From Excoecaria cochinchinensis (Eukaryota; Streptophyta; Magnoliopsida; Malpighiales; Euphorbiaceae): a DNA stretch of 64,000 nucleotides. Shown piece by piece: positions 22,728-33,790 of this stretch (its first letter is position 1; the number at the start of each line of letters is the position of its first letter). The stretch spans positions 4,808,501-4,872,500 of the forward strand of contig CANTUQ010000073.1 in the NCBI GenBank assembly GCA_947683425.1. The letters are read 5' to 3'. The notes under the pieces are model-generated. The model worked only from the letters and a program-made list of their open reading frames with translations. It ran no database searches and had not been told where the DNA came from. A program made the position numbers and the translations under genes.

Positions 22728-24542
22728 CTATAGAAAAACTGATCGTTCCAAATAATTCTGAATGTCATAGTACCAAGGGTTTCCATCGGTGGCCCCAACA
22801 TCTATTACTTGCTCAGCTTCAAAATAAGGCTTTTCCGAGCTAGAGATCAGCACGGGTTTCATAGCAACCCCTGTTAGATTATCCCACATGGACACCAATG
22901 TTGCTAGAGCATCAGCCGATTGATTTTCATCCCTGTGGGTGAAGTGAAAGGTGCAAGTCTCGAACTGGCTACTCAACATTCTCAAATGCTTCACATAAGG
23001 TAACAACCTTTCTTCCTTAACTGACCATTCCCCTCTGATCTGATGAATTACTAATGAAGAATCTCCGAAGACTTCTGCGGTCTTTGCCCCCAGAGCCAGC
23101 AATGCTTCCAATCCGAAGATGCAAGCTTCATATTCCGCTTCATTATTGGTTGCCTTGTACCTCAGCTTCTTGGCTAATGGCAGCTTTTCACCATCCGGGG
23201 TCGTAAGAATGATCCCCGCTCCTGCGCCTTTACTGTTAACTACCCCATCAAAAAACATCTGCCAAACTTGTACTGCTATGGCCATGACATCTTCATTTGG
23301 AAAATTGTATTCGAATTGGTCTCCCTCAATAGGATGTTCAGCCAAGAACTCCGCTACAGCTCTTCCCTTAATGGTTTTCCTGGTAATGTATTCGATATCG
23401 AACTCCTGCAACAATAGTAACCACCTTCCCATCTTTCCTAGTAGAGAGGGCGCTTCCTGAAGATACCTGAGTGGGTTATGTTTGGCAACCGCTTCCACAC
23501 TGAAGGAATGAAAGTAGTGCCGCAACTTCTTAGAAGCCCAAATCACTGCCAAGTAAATCTTTTCTACTTCGATATATTCGGCTTCATATGTCAGGAATTT
23601 CTTGCTAAGATAGTAAACAGCAAACTCCACCCCAAAGTCATCCTCCTGGGCCATCATGGCACCCACTGAATTGTCTTCTATCGCCAGATACAAGATTAAT
23701 GGTTTGGCACAATGTGGTGGTCTTAAAACAGGTGGATTCAAAAGATAATCCTTAATGGTATCAAAAGCCAATTGACAATCATTATTCCACACCACCGGTT
23801 GATTCTTCCTAAGAAGCTTAAAAATGGGCTCACATACTGAAGCCAACTTGGCAATAAAACGTCTGATGTACTGAAGTTTTCCTAGGAAACTTCTAACCTC
23901 TTTCTCTTTTTGAGGCATTGGCATCTCTCTGATGGCCCTGACCTTGTCAGGATCTACTTCAATTCCTCTCTGGCTTACCACATGGCCTAACAGCTTACCT
24001 AAGGTAACTCCAAAAATGCACTTCTTGGGATTGAGGCGCAGATCATACTTATTGATCCTTTGAAAGAACTTTTCCAAAGCCTCGAAGTGACCTTCTCTAA
24101 TAGCTGACTTGATCATCATGTCATCAACATACACCTCCACTTCCTTGTGGATCAAATCATTGAAAACTCTAGTGGCCATCCTCTGATAGGTCGCTCCTGC
24201 ATTCTTTAGTCCAAAAGGCATGACCCGATAAGAAAATGTACCCCATTTAGTTATGAAAGCTGTCTTTATTCGATCCACTATCTTGTTAACGATTTGATTG
24301 TACCCTGCGTACCCATCCAAGAAGCTGTACATCATGCAACCAGCAGCACTATCTACCAGCACATCAATATGAGGCAAAGGAAAATCATCTTTCGGGCAGG
24401 CTTTGTTCAGGTCCCTATAGTCCACACATACTCGAACTTCCCCATCCTTTTTAGCCACATGAACTACATTAGCCAGCCACGTCGGGTATTTAACCTCCAG
24501 TAGAAACTTAGCCTCAATCTGCTTATGGATTTCCTCTTTCAC
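22728..24542 (-). CDS. Reverse transcriptase with two RNase H domains, Tat element 1
   Basis: A 604-residue frame. RT spans about residues 1-230, with FLDGYAGY (Asp76) and the catalytic YVDD at 138-141. A retroviral-type RNase H follows at about 280-385. A second, archaeal-type RNase H occupies about 426-555, with its acidic residues in FFDG (Asp432), NNEAEYEA (Glu470), GDSSLV (Asp494) and SADALA (Asp544). Dual RNase H marks the Tat lineage. The RT start is incomplete: the PVK...KLRRLRPEW segment lies upstream beyond a TAA near 24580, and a shift at an A-run near 24688 separates it from gag-protease. The enzyme is therefore not produced intact. Confidence 0.93.
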   Translation of the reverse strand: MKEEIHKQIEAKFLLEVKYPTWLANVVHVAKKDGEVRVCVDYRDLNKACPKDDFPLPHIDVLVDSAAGCMMYSFLDGYAGYNQIVNKIVDRIKTAFITKWGTFSYRVMPFGLKNAGATYQRMATRVFNDLIHKEVEVYVDDMMIKSAIREGHFEALEKFFQRINKYDLRLNPKKCIFGVTLGKLLGHVVSQRGIEVDPDKVRAIREMPMPQKEKEVRSFLGKLQYIRRFIAKLASVCEPIFKLLRKNQPVVWNNDCQLAFDTIKDYLLNPPVLRPPHCAKPLILYLAIEDNSVGAMMAQEDDFGVEFAVYYLSKKFLTYEAEYIEVEKIYLAVIWASKKLRHYFHSFSVEAVAKHNPLRYLQEAPSLLGKMGRWLLLLQEFDIEYITRKTIKGRAVAEFLAEHPIEGDQFEYNFPNEDVMAIAVQVWQMFFDGVVNSKGAGAGIILTTPDGEKLPLAKKLRYKATNNEAEYEACIFGLEALLALGAKTAEVFGDSSLVIHQIRGEWSVKEERLLPYVKHLRMLSSQFETCTFHFTHRDENQSADALATLVSMWDNLTGVAMKPVLISSSEKPYFEAEQVIDVGATDGNPWYYDIQNYLERSVFL

Positions 24543-24678
24543 CTTCTGAGCCCATTCTGGCCTAAGTCTTCTGAGCTTTTACTTGACCGGTTTACTCTCT
24601 GGATAAGTTAGAATGGCATGTTCAGCTATATCTCGATCAATTCCCGGTATGTCCTCGTAGATCCAGGCAAAGACTTTT

Positions 24679-27600
24679 TCATATTTTTTTTAATATTCTC
24701 TCAAATTTTAGCCTTTCCTCAGGAGTTATGTCTGATGCTATCAAAATTTCCTTTGGATTCTCCAGAGTTTCGAGATTAAATGCAGTCATGCTAGTTGAGT
24801 TAATGTCAAAGATGAATGCATCATGTTTATGATCATGAGGAATGAAATCATCAGAAACATCACACAAGTAAGCAAAGTTATTCATCTCATTAATGTAATC
24901 AAAAACATTAACATTGTCATTAAAAAGTTCTGGCATAAAAATAGTATCTAAATAACTATTGTCTTTATCTCCTATCGATGACGATGTTGCAGCCGATTGG
25001 GCTTTGACTTCTTGGCTTGGTGGAGGCTTTTCAACTACCTCCGGTGAAATCTTCAAATCTTTAAACTTTAGCTCTGGCTCTACCATCTTTTCCTTTTCCT
25101 TCAACCTGGTAGCTAATAGCTTATCGGTGACAATCTCTTCAGGCCCATCCCTATCCCAGACACTGCACTGAGTCATGATCTCCTCATCCCAGAAGTTCTC
25201 TATGGACTTGACAACTCCAACATCCCAGTCGAAGACATCATTAAAGATTTCAAACCCCAGAACGATCTTTCCATCTACCCATCGGGGCTCCTCTTCTCCC
25301 ATATAAGCACAGACCGAGGATGCTAACACAAAGCTCTCCGAAATGTGGGGAATCTTCTCTGACACTTTCTTCTTGCCATGCTCTCCTTTGTAGCCCAAAC
25401 CCTTCCAATCTTTCTGGCCTTGCATTGTGATAGCAGACTGCAGCCCTTGTGAATTGTTTCCTAAACCAGCACCTGGAAGAAAGTGCATTTTCTTCAGCAT
25501 GTTCACCACCTGAGGGCTATCTGTCAAACCCTGCTCCTCACCAATCACTGATACGTGAAAGCCACTAAATGGCTGATTAGAGATCCCTAAGGCAGACACT
25601 TGGTTCTCTCTCACTGCTTTAATGGTCACCACCTCCCCTTCATGAGGTATCTTTACCATTTGGTGTAGGGTGGATGGCACTCCTCCCAAATTATGGAACC
25701 ACGGTCTTCCCATTAGGGCTAAGAAATTTGCTGGGATAGGCAAGACCACAAATTCTGCCTCCGTCTCAATGGGCCCAGTCCTAACTAGAGCTCTGAATGT
25801 TCCCGATGCTTGTCTCCGAGAATTATCATAGGCTGTGATGGTCAGATCAGACTTACTTAACATACTCTCGTCCAGCCCAAAAGCCTGAAGTGCCACCAAA
25901 GGGCAGACATTTATGGATGACCCATCATCAACCATAACACAAGCGGTGTGCTTGCCGTTAATTTGTGCTTTGATGTATAGTGGTTGGTTGTGATTGCGGC
26001 CTTCAGCTGGCAAATCTGCATCAGAAAACACCAATCTCTCCCCCGCTCCTCCCTTGACAAGATCTAGCAGCTCAGACGGAGAAATTGTGGTGGCTATGGT
26101 GGATTCACTCAATGCCTCAACTAACTTCTGCCTGTGGGAGGGGAACTGTCTTAAGAGGTCCCAAATTGATATTTGAGCCGTGGTCTTTTTCAGCTGCTTC
26201 ACTATGGAATTTTCTTCCTGCTCCTTGTCCACAGGTGCTTGCACTGAGTCCTGCTGTTTCTCAACTTCAGGGACCACTCTCCCACTTCTTGTTACAGCCC
26301 CAACTCTCTCCTCCTCCTCCAAATCCCATAGATCCGTGAACTCTCCACCTTTCTCCTCTTTATCTTCGTCTCCACTCTCACTAGTGGACCAACGGTCTAT
26401 CGCCGCCACAGGAATCCCTTCTTCACTTACCTCAGGGCGAGTGATAGCAACGTAATCATTGCCATACAAATCCTGTAATACATACCATTCGGGTAGGCTC
26501 GACCCAATCATAAAGACAGGTGGTGGCACAACATTGAAATTAGACTTCTTCTTGCTCTCCCTCTTTTCAGGATCGGTGATCTGCTTACTATCGATCAGAT
26601 CCTGAATCTGATGCCTCAGCCTGAAGCAATTGTCTGTCAGATGCCCAGTATGTTTGTGAAAGGCACAGTATTCATTCTCTTTATGCCCCGGTTCCACTGG
26701 GGTCCTAGCTGGCCTAGGTGGCAGGGGTTGTAGCTTCCCCTCCTTCATCAACCTCTTCAATACCCATGACAAAGGCCTACCCAAATTCGAGAAGTACCTC
26801 TGATTCATTCTTATCGCCGACACCTCAGCTGTCTTCCCACTTCTGTTACCACTGCTGGAACTAGATGGCTTGGCTGCACCTTGATTGTTATAGCCCTTCT
26901 TGGCATAAGCCTCACTGTTTGCCCTTCTGGCCCTATATTCTCCTTCTGCCTCTATAGCAATGTCCTTTAAGGACTCCCAATCTTTCAGCCCCTTCATTTT
27001 TAGTCCATCTCTCAGATATGGGCTAGCATTCCGAATGAATAATCGGATCTGATCAGGAGTGTCGGGTTTGCGCTTCATCTCCATAACCCGATTCCTCCAC
27101 CAAGTGAGGTATTCATGGAAAGACTCCCCAGCCTTCTGCTGCAATAGCTCTAGATCCTTCATTGTGACCTCCATCCGGGTACTACAATCATATTGCCTTA
27201 GGAACTCTTCAGTCAATAAGTCCCAATCTTCTTTGGACCTCCTGTCCAGCCCATGGTACCAGTCAATGGCAGCCCCTGTAAGACTCAAGCAAAAGTACTC
27301 TATCTTCTGCTTCCTTGTTAAAGTCGTCCCCTTCATGACTAGTGAATACTGCTTGATGTGTGCAACAAGGTCAAAGGTGCCGTCAAATTTTGGGATATCA
27401 GGCATCTTGAAGTTCTGGGGGATCAGATCATCCCCATCCAGCTCACGTTCCTCCGGGTTCATTCCCCTTCCTACCGTCATCATCCTTGTCATAGCCTCAA
27501 ATTTCTCCTCCATCTTTCTCCACATTGCCTCTTCCAGCTTAGGCGACTTTCCCTTTGCCACCATCTGTTCCTCTTGCTCATCTTCCCATAAGTCAACCTC

Positions 27601-27978
27601 AGATTTAGGGCCTTCTCTACGCTCTACTGTCACTAGCGCTCTTTGCTCAACTGCAGGTGGGTCAACTATAGTAGGGGGATCCTCTCTAATAGCCCCTTGT
27701 TCATCTGGTCCGCTAATAGGAGCAGCAACAACTTGTTGCCCAGCTATGGTAGTGGCAAGGTTGCCCATCATTGCCATCATTCTGGCCTCAAACTCCTCCA
27801 TTCTTCTTCCTACTTCCTCGATAATCATTGCCCTGGTTGTATCAAACCCACTGGCTGGATTAGACATACTTGTATTAGCTGATGATTCTGAAGAGAAAGT
27901 CTCACCACCCTCTGAAAGAGAATCCGAACTCTGATATGATACTAGCTCTGGTAACCCCAAGAGTGGAATCCTTCTCAA
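24679..27978 (-). CDS. gag-pro: Gag-protease polyprotein with G-patch, Tat element 1
   Basis: An uninterrupted 1099-residue frame. The N-terminus is low-complexity with a short helical stretch (about 50-75). The gag core lies at about 195-345 (PKFDGTFDLVAHIKQY, LSLTGAAIDWY, FLRQY). A zinc-knuckle variant with His in place of the second Cys, CAFHKHTGHLTDNC, is at 438-451. The protease lies at about 665-775 with VDDGSS at 683-688 as active site and LMGRPWF near 755. A G-patch (LPGAGLGNNSQGLQ...KGLGYKG) is at about 834-864. A long acidic linker follows. The frame stops at an A-run 8 bases long, after which the sequence continues in another frame toward RT. Its upstream leader (27979-28784) matches the element 2 leader. 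Confidence 0.93.
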   Translation of the reverse strand: MRRIPLLGLPELVSYQSSDSLSEGGETFSSESSANTSMSNPASGFDTTRAMIIEEVGRRMEEFEARMMAMMGNLATTIAGQQVVAAPISGPDEQGAIREDPPTIVDPPAVEQRALVTVERREGPKSEVDLWEDEQEEQMVAKGKSPKLEEAMWRKMEEKFEAMTRMMTVGRGMNPEERELDGDDLIPQNFKMPDIPKFDGTFDLVAHIKQYSLVMKGTTLTRKQKIEYFCLSLTGAAIDWYHGLDRRSKEDWDLLTEEFLRQYDCSTRMEVTMKDLELLQQKAGESFHEYLTWWRNRVMEMKRKPDTPDQIRLFIRNASPYLRDGLKMKGLKDWESLKDIAIEAEGEYRARRANSEAYAKKGYNNQGAAKPSSSSSGNRSGKTAEVSAIRMNQRYFSNLGRPLSWVLKRLMKEGKLQPLPPRPARTPVEPGHKENEYCAFHKHTGHLTDNCFRLRHQIQDLIDSKQITDPEKRESKKKSNFNVVPPPVFMIGSSLPEWYVLQDLYGNDYVAITRPEVSEEGIPVAAIDRWSTSESGDEDKEEKGGEFTDLWDLEEEERVGAVTRSGRVVPEVEKQQDSVQAPVDKEQEENSIVKQLKKTTAQISIWDLLRQFPSHRQKLVEALSESTIATTISPSELLDLVKGGAGERLVFSDADLPAEGRNHNQPLYIKAQINGKHTACVMVDDGSSINVCPLVALQAFGLDESMLSKSDLTITAYDNSRRQASGTFRALVRTGPIETEAEFVVLPIPANFLALMGRPWFHNLGGVPSTLHQMVKIPHEGEVVTIKAVRENQVSALGISNQPFSGFHVSVIGEEQGLTDSPQVVNMLKKMHFLPGAGLGNNSQGLQSAITMQGQKDWKGLGYKGEHGKKKVSEKIPHISESFVLASSVCAYMGEEEPRWVDGKIVLGFEIFNDVFDWDVGVVKSIENFWDEEIMTQCSVWDRDGPEEIVTDKLLATRLKEKEKMVEPELKFKDLKISPEVVEKPPPSQEVKAQSAATSSSIGDKDNSYLDTIFMPELFNDNVNVFDYINEMNNFAYLCDVSDDFIPHDHKHDAFIFDINSTSMTAFNLETLENPKEILIASDITPEERLKFERILKKI

Positions 27979-28784
27979 CCAACTGTCGGGACCCCTAAAC
28001 CACCCGGGCGAATCTATGATGGCTGAAAAAAATACATTTCGTTAGGATGATGCATGATTGAAATGCAATGCATGGTCATGCTGATGCAGTATAGACAAAC
28101 ACATGCAAGCATATAGATCCTTCCAATCTTATCTCTCCCACACACAAGGTAGCATAGTCTCTTTTCTAGGTGGGCTTTATCCAAGGGTTAACAAGGAACC
28201 CATCGGACACGTATGGCGCACGGTGAAAAAACCGGCAGCATAACATCTCTTATCTAACGTACATGCGTATAGTCGTTTGTCCGTTATGTATTTAAACAAT
28301 CCAACTAAATTAAGATGGGCCCATCGGGGCATAAAAGCCTTTGATGGAGACCATTTAATTTAACTGATTTTATTCAATATATGATGGCCCAGGTAGCAAG
28401 CACGGTATTACGGTACATTTTACCTAGTGGAAGTATCTATTGCCATTACATGAGCTTTGGTTAAAGGTAGTGATACTTTAGGATTATCCAAGCATACTCC
28501 CTGCCAACGGGTCTAGCTCATCACGAGCAAAACGATCGATTGGGTCACCATTTGATATACTATAAGGTACGAGGCTTAGGCTGGTGATTATCCTTAACAC
28601 TTCCCCACATTGAGTGAACATAGGGTCATGCTTCGGGAACGCACCGAGGTTAAGATAGGGACCAAACTAACATAATCTAAGGCTCTAATGATATGCTATG
28701 TAATTTCAAAAAGGGATGAAATTTCTAAATTAAAACTCAATTGTAAATTTTAACCAAGGTATTTTCGAAGGGAAGTCTCTTATT
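27979..28784 (-). other. 5' leader of Tat element 1
   Basis: Non-coding leader between PBS and gag start. It matches 36710-37300 of element 2 in reverse, for example GGTATTACGGTACATTTTAC at about 28407 against CGTAATACCGTGCTTG near 37094. Shared leaders suggest a common packaging signal. No gene is seen. Confidence 0.8.
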
Positions 28785-28803
28785 GTCCCTAGTGGAGTCG
28801 CCA
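28785..28803 (-). promoter_or_regulatory. Primer-binding site (tRNA-Arg type), Tat element 1
   Basis: On the minus strand TGGCGACTCCACTAGGGAC lies one base after the 5' LTR. It is complementary to the 3' end of a plant tRNA-Arg, as far as I recall that tRNA. Element 2 has the same site with GCTGGGGAC. Confidence 0.85.
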
Positions 28804-28804
28804 C

Positions 28805-30811
28805 TGTGATGCGCGCCGAACCCTGTGGCCCCCAAAAGCCCGCCTTTAGGGCGATCGAAAGAGGTTTATGAAAACTTGTAAGGTATTTACAAGTGCGTCT
28901 ATTTTGGGCAACAAGGAGATTTCATGGAGTCGCCACCCAATAAAACATTGGAAAAGTTTGTCTCGCCTCAGTGAGCCTAAGACGACGCATATTGTCCATT
29001 TTGGGCAAACCGAAGGGGTCTTGGAGGCATTCACCCCAATAGAACATTGGAATGACCCTCTAACCCTAAGGAGCCTAGGATTGTAAATTGAGTCTTTTGG
29101 TGGGACACAAGAGGTATCTTGGAGATCCCATTCCAATGAAACATCGGAATGGCCCTCTCGCCTCGTTGAGGCCAAAGACCAGAGATGGTTCGGGACTCCC
29201 CATTTATTCATACATTGGCTAAGTTTATAATCAAGTTTTGAATTTAGCGTTTCATGCCTTTTCTCATTCAATTTTAATGCAATTTAATTAAATGCACATC
29301 AATCATATAAAGAAAGCGGTAGATAAAGTAAATAAAAGCGCATGAAAATAAATTACAACAAAACTAGGTGCGGAATACAACCCCCATTTGTAAATAAAAT
29401 ACAATTCATACATAAATTGGGCTATTTGTTAAAAATGAGGACATTGGTCCTCTCATGCATAATTAAAAAAAATAATTTTAAAGTGACGATTTATTTTGGA
29501 TGAAAAATCTAGGACATTGGTCCCATTTTTATTAAATAAAACCCAATTTAGTTTAATAGAAATATTTTTGTGATTTTTTAATTAACGTGCATAAAAAATA
29601 ATTTATTACAAATTACATATTAAATAAAATAATAAAAGCAAAGTAATGAAAATAATAAAAATAACAAATAAACTCCCAAATGGATCTTCAAATCTTCATG
29701 GGCTCACTCTTGCTATGAAAAATACTCACACATAAAAATAAGTATTGAAAACAAAATAAAAAAAAAAACAAAAGTGAAGTTAGTAAAAAATTAATTAAAC
29801 ATATAACATGAAAACAATTAAATTAAGGCAATCAAAATTGCATCATATATGACAAGCCAATTAAAATGACATAATAAAAATATGCAATCTAATTAATTAA
29901 CAATTTAGCGTGCATAAAAGATAACATAACAACAATAACATCCAATCATGCATAAAAAGCAAAAGTAATAATAAAAATCAGTATGCATAAAATATAAATA
30001 ATAATAGTAATAATAAAATTAAACAAGAATAAGGATAATAATAATAATAATAATACTAATGATTAGGGGTGAGCATGGTTAGTTAACCGGTCCATGAGCC
30101 CCAGTCCATTAACCAGTCCATTAATATCAATTTTTTGAAATTTCAGTCCATTAACTAGTCCATTATCATCGGTTAACCAGTACATCGGTTTCGAATTTTC
30201 GGATCGGTTACCCGATATTTTTCGGTTAACCACTATAATTATAAATATATTCATAAATAAAATTAAAATATTCCAGATACTTAAAAATTAAATTTTTTTC
30301 ACTATAATATAACATTATTATTGTTAAAATAAAAATATTCGGTGGATATAAGCAAATTTGTTTTTAAAAATTAATATTTAATAAGTAAATATATTAACCG
30401 GTCCATAATCACTTTTAATTTGATAAATTGTTATACTTACTAATAGCCAATTAAAAAAACTTAAAAACTTTAAAATAATTAGTACAATGAAAAAAAGAGT
30501 ATGATCACCTTTAATTAGGATAAATTGTTATAAATTATTAAAAAATTAATAAATTAACTAAAAATTCGGTTTCGGTTTCAATTCGGTTAACCAGTCACAT
30601 GAGTCAAAAACCATTAATCAGTCCATTAATATCGATTTTTTCAAAACACTAACCATTAACCAGTCCATTACAATCGGTTAACCAGTCCATCGGTTTGGTT
30701 TCGGATTTTTTTTTCAGTTAACGAAGTCCATTGGTTTTTTTTCTCACCCCTACTAATGATGGTAATAACTACAATAATAATACAATAACAACAAAAAATA
30801 TGAACAATCAA

Positions 30812-30871
<60 letters not shown>

Positions 30872-32129
30872 CATCAAAGAAAATGAACAATCCAATTAAA
30901 TATGAAAGAATAAAATGAAAATAAAACAAGCCAATTATGCTAAAACATGTTAAATTATAATACTAATAATATATGAACAAAAAATGATGACAATAATATG
31001 AACATGAACAATTAAATGAGAAGAAAGAAATAAGAAGTAAAAATATGATCTAAAAGAGTTTACATGATAATTAATTAAATAAAAACAAAAGAATAAGAAA
31101 ATAAGAAGAAAATGATAGAACTAGAAGAATTTACATGTTAACTAATTAATTGGAAACAAAAAATGAAATTAAAAATTAAATTAAGAAATTGAGCCAAGAA
31201 TGTTTACCCTCAAAATTAGCTTGATGAAATGAAGGTAAGGAGATCCAATTCCTCGTCTTGATTTGAAGAATATGATTAGAAAAATAAAATATTAAAAGTG
31301 AATTTTTACTCAAGAATAAATAATTGATTTATTTGTCTCAAAGTAAAAATTGTTTGATGAGAAGAAAGAAAGATTCCCAAAAACAAAAATTATTCTTTTT
31401 TGTCTCAACAATTATCTTGGAAGATCCTTTAGAAAAATTGAGAGAATTTGTTTGAGAGAAAAAAGAAGAAGAAAAATAATTTTCTAAAGAAAATCCCCCC
31501 TAATTTTCTCTTAAAATATCCTTTTTATCCCTCCCCCAAAATCATATTTTTTTTAATGAAAAATTAAAATTGACTTAATTTCAATAAAAGCAAAAAACTG
31601 AAGAAAATCAAAGGTTTTGAATTATAAAAGTTTTACCATTAAATTCTACTAAAAAACTGAAGAATAAAAGAATTTTTGGGGCCAAAATCGGCAGCAGGGG
31701 GCGACCAGGGGCGAGGGACGCCCCGTCGGAGCGCCCGACGGGCATCCCCGCGCGCAGCAGTGCACTGCGCGCGCGACGCCCTGGGTGTCACCCGCGCATG
31801 CGGGCGAGCGTGTCGGGCGCACAATCGGCGCTGCGCGCTCTGCCTGCGTGCCCAGTGCTGCCGCAGCCCGACATTCGCGTGAAAAAAAAAATATTTTATT
31901 TTGTTTTATTTTTTTTATTTTCTATAACAATGATTTAAAAACTAACTTTTTTTTAATCCCAAAATAATTTTTAAAATATTTTTAAAATACATTTTTATTC
32001 ATTCCTAACAAATCAAAACGACAAGAAAATTATCACTTCCAACTTTCATTCTTTTTGCCTATAAATCGGCATACTTAATTTCATCATTGGGTAATGCTGA
32101 TCAAGGCTACTCGGGACCCGATGTTTACA
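28805..32129 (-). repeat. 5' LTR of Tat element 1
   Basis: The LTR reads TGTAAACATCGGGTCCCGAG...GGCGCGCATCACA on the minus strand and is 3325 bp, or about 2.63 kb without the MITE at 30064-30752. It has a GC-rich island at 31680-31885 containing the inverted repeat CCCGTCGG-AGCG-CCCGACGGG and an (AAT)n tract at about 30818-30868. Confidence 0.95.
30064..30752. mobile_element. hAT-type MITE in LTR
   Basis: The 689-bp insert has terminal inverted repeats TAGGGGTGAG...CTCACCCCTA and an 8-bp duplication CTAATGAT (30056-30063 and 30753-30760), as in hAT elements. The partner LTR has one CTAATGAT at the equivalent site near 18357 and no insert. Repeated CGGTTAACCRGTCCATT blocks lie toward both ends. 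No transposase is encoded, so it is non-autonomous. Confidence 0.93.
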
Positions 32130-33790
32130 ATTGCATAATCATTCGAAACGCGTGGATGCCCGAGGGTATCGAAATCATCTTTTTTCTTTTTATTCCAAAA
32201 CATTTTCGCATGGAATCTTAAACAAGATTCATGTTAAATGGTGATCACGCGGATCCAATTCAGGGACCTGATCAGGGTCCAAAACGCATACGCATGGCTA
32301 CAGCAAACTAAACTCTATAGGCATGCCTATCATCCACTTAATTTAACTTTCGCAGGTTATACATAATCCTAAATCATACTCAAAGTATAGCACATTGTTC
32401 AAAGCGAAGGATTCATGAGTTAAAAATATGCACAACACATTCTCAATTCCAACCAAAGCATTCAATCTAATTTGATGTAGCAAAATACAATATAATGATA
32501 TTAGATACATGAAATGACACTAAAGAATATTTAAAACCAATAAATAAAAAAAAGGAACGAAACGAAGAAAAATCGAAAAAATGCAAAAGTTGGGCAGTAG
32601 GGGTTTACATGGCGGTATGAAGCTGTCTTACCGTCATGTAAGACCATTTACAAGGGGGTATGGCAAGGCCATACCGCCGTGTAAAGAGCCCAGCTCACAT
32701 GCAGAATGGCTTTACACGGTGGTATGGAACATCCTTATCGCCGTGTAAAATCACGGCCTTCTCTTCTGTGGGAAATCCCATGATTCACACGGGGGTATGG
32801 AAACCCATAACGCCGTGTGGATTAAAAATATGCACAATACATTGTCAATTCCAACCAAAGCATTCAATCTAATTTGATGTAGCAAAATACAATCTAATGA
32901 TATTAGATACATGAAATGACACTAAAGAATATTTAAAACCAATAAATAATAAAAAAGAAAGGAAACGAAACGAAGAAAAATCGAAAAAATGCAAAAGTTG
33001 GGCAATAGGGGTTTACACGGCGGTATGAAGTTCTCTTATCGCCGTATAAGACCCTTTACACGGGGGTAAGGCAAAGCCATACCCCCGTGTAAAGCGCCCA
33101 GCTCACAGGTAGAATGGCTTTACACGGCGGTATGGAACATCCTTACCGCCGTGTAAAATCACGGCCTTCTCTTCTGTGGGAAATCCCACAATTCACACGG
33201 GGGTGTGGAAACCCATACCGCCGTGTGAATCGCTAAAATCCCAAAAATTCAAAGGGAAATAAGCACCCAACTCACAATCCAACTTCAACATATCCCAAAA
33301 TTAATCAAGTGCCACAAAATTACCACTCATCCATAATCAAAGACATACTCAATCACACTCATACCTCAATTTGCAAATAAATTAACATACAATTTCCAAT
33401 TACCCAAAGACACACAAATCTAACATTCCCAAACACACACAAAAGCCATAAATGTTCCCAAACCTTAAATTCTTGTACTCTAGTCCCGGGCTTCCCTTCC
33501 ACTCGCAATTTCCTTTCCTTTGGACTCTCTAGGAGGATTCTCTGAGCAAATAAACATCAAATAACTTCGAAACTCAAACCCCCACAATAAACCAAATACC
33601 CAAATGTCCAAATTAGAGAGAATAAAAAAAAGAAGAGGAACAATGGGCTAACACTTACCTAGAACGACTCAAGATAACCCAAAACTCACCAAGATTGCAG
33701 CTAGAAAGGGAAGATCGCAAGAAATTTAAGAAGAAAACACAAGTTTCAGGAAGAAGAGGAACGGGAAGAAGGAAAAACGGGAAAGAAAAG
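32130..33790 (-). mobile_element. Tekay-like 5' LTR, segment 2 of 3
   Basis: This continues the LTR after Tat element 1. It shares with the solo LTR at 8694-11196, in reverse, the ACTCGGGTATCCACGCG-like block (32150-32175) and the CATGCCTAT block (32320-32345). It contains a tandem duplication of about 402 bp (32420-33225) that carries eight hairpins. Tat element 2 interrupts it at 33791 after AAAAG. Confidence 0.85.
32604..33232 (-). repeat. Hairpin array, TTTACACGGCGGTA type, 8 units in Tekay-like LTR
   Basis: Two blocks of four inverted repeats start near 32604, 32650, 32706 and 32778, and near 33010, 33056, 33118 and 33193. The best units pair TTTACACGGCGGTA with TACCGCCGTGTAAA across a loop of about 10 bases. 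The unit at 33056 has GGGGG on one arm and CCCCC on the other. Units at 32778 and 33193 use CACACGG with CCGTGTG. The array occupies the same LTR zone as the CACGGTGGCAACC arrays of the sister LTRs. Confidence 0.9.

Larger units (their letters stand above)
16855..32129 (-). mobile_element. Tat/Ogre-like LTR retrotransposon, full length (element 1)
   Basis: The 15,275-bp minus-strand element is flanked by ATTGC at 16850-16854 and 32130-32134. It has two LTRs, a tRNA-Arg-type PBS, a PPT, gag-protease, RT, two RNase H domains, integrase and a repeat-rich 3' UTR. The second, archaeal-type RNase H after the RT-linked one is diagnostic of the Tat lineage. It is inserted in a Tekay-like LTR. Stops and a frameshift in pol make it inactive. 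About 697 bases of its right LTR are a later hAT-type MITE insertion. Confidence 0.95.

Noticed and set aside
27059..27934. 291-codon plus-strand frame
   Set aside because: It is the antisense shadow of the gag-protease gene and shows no domain of its own.
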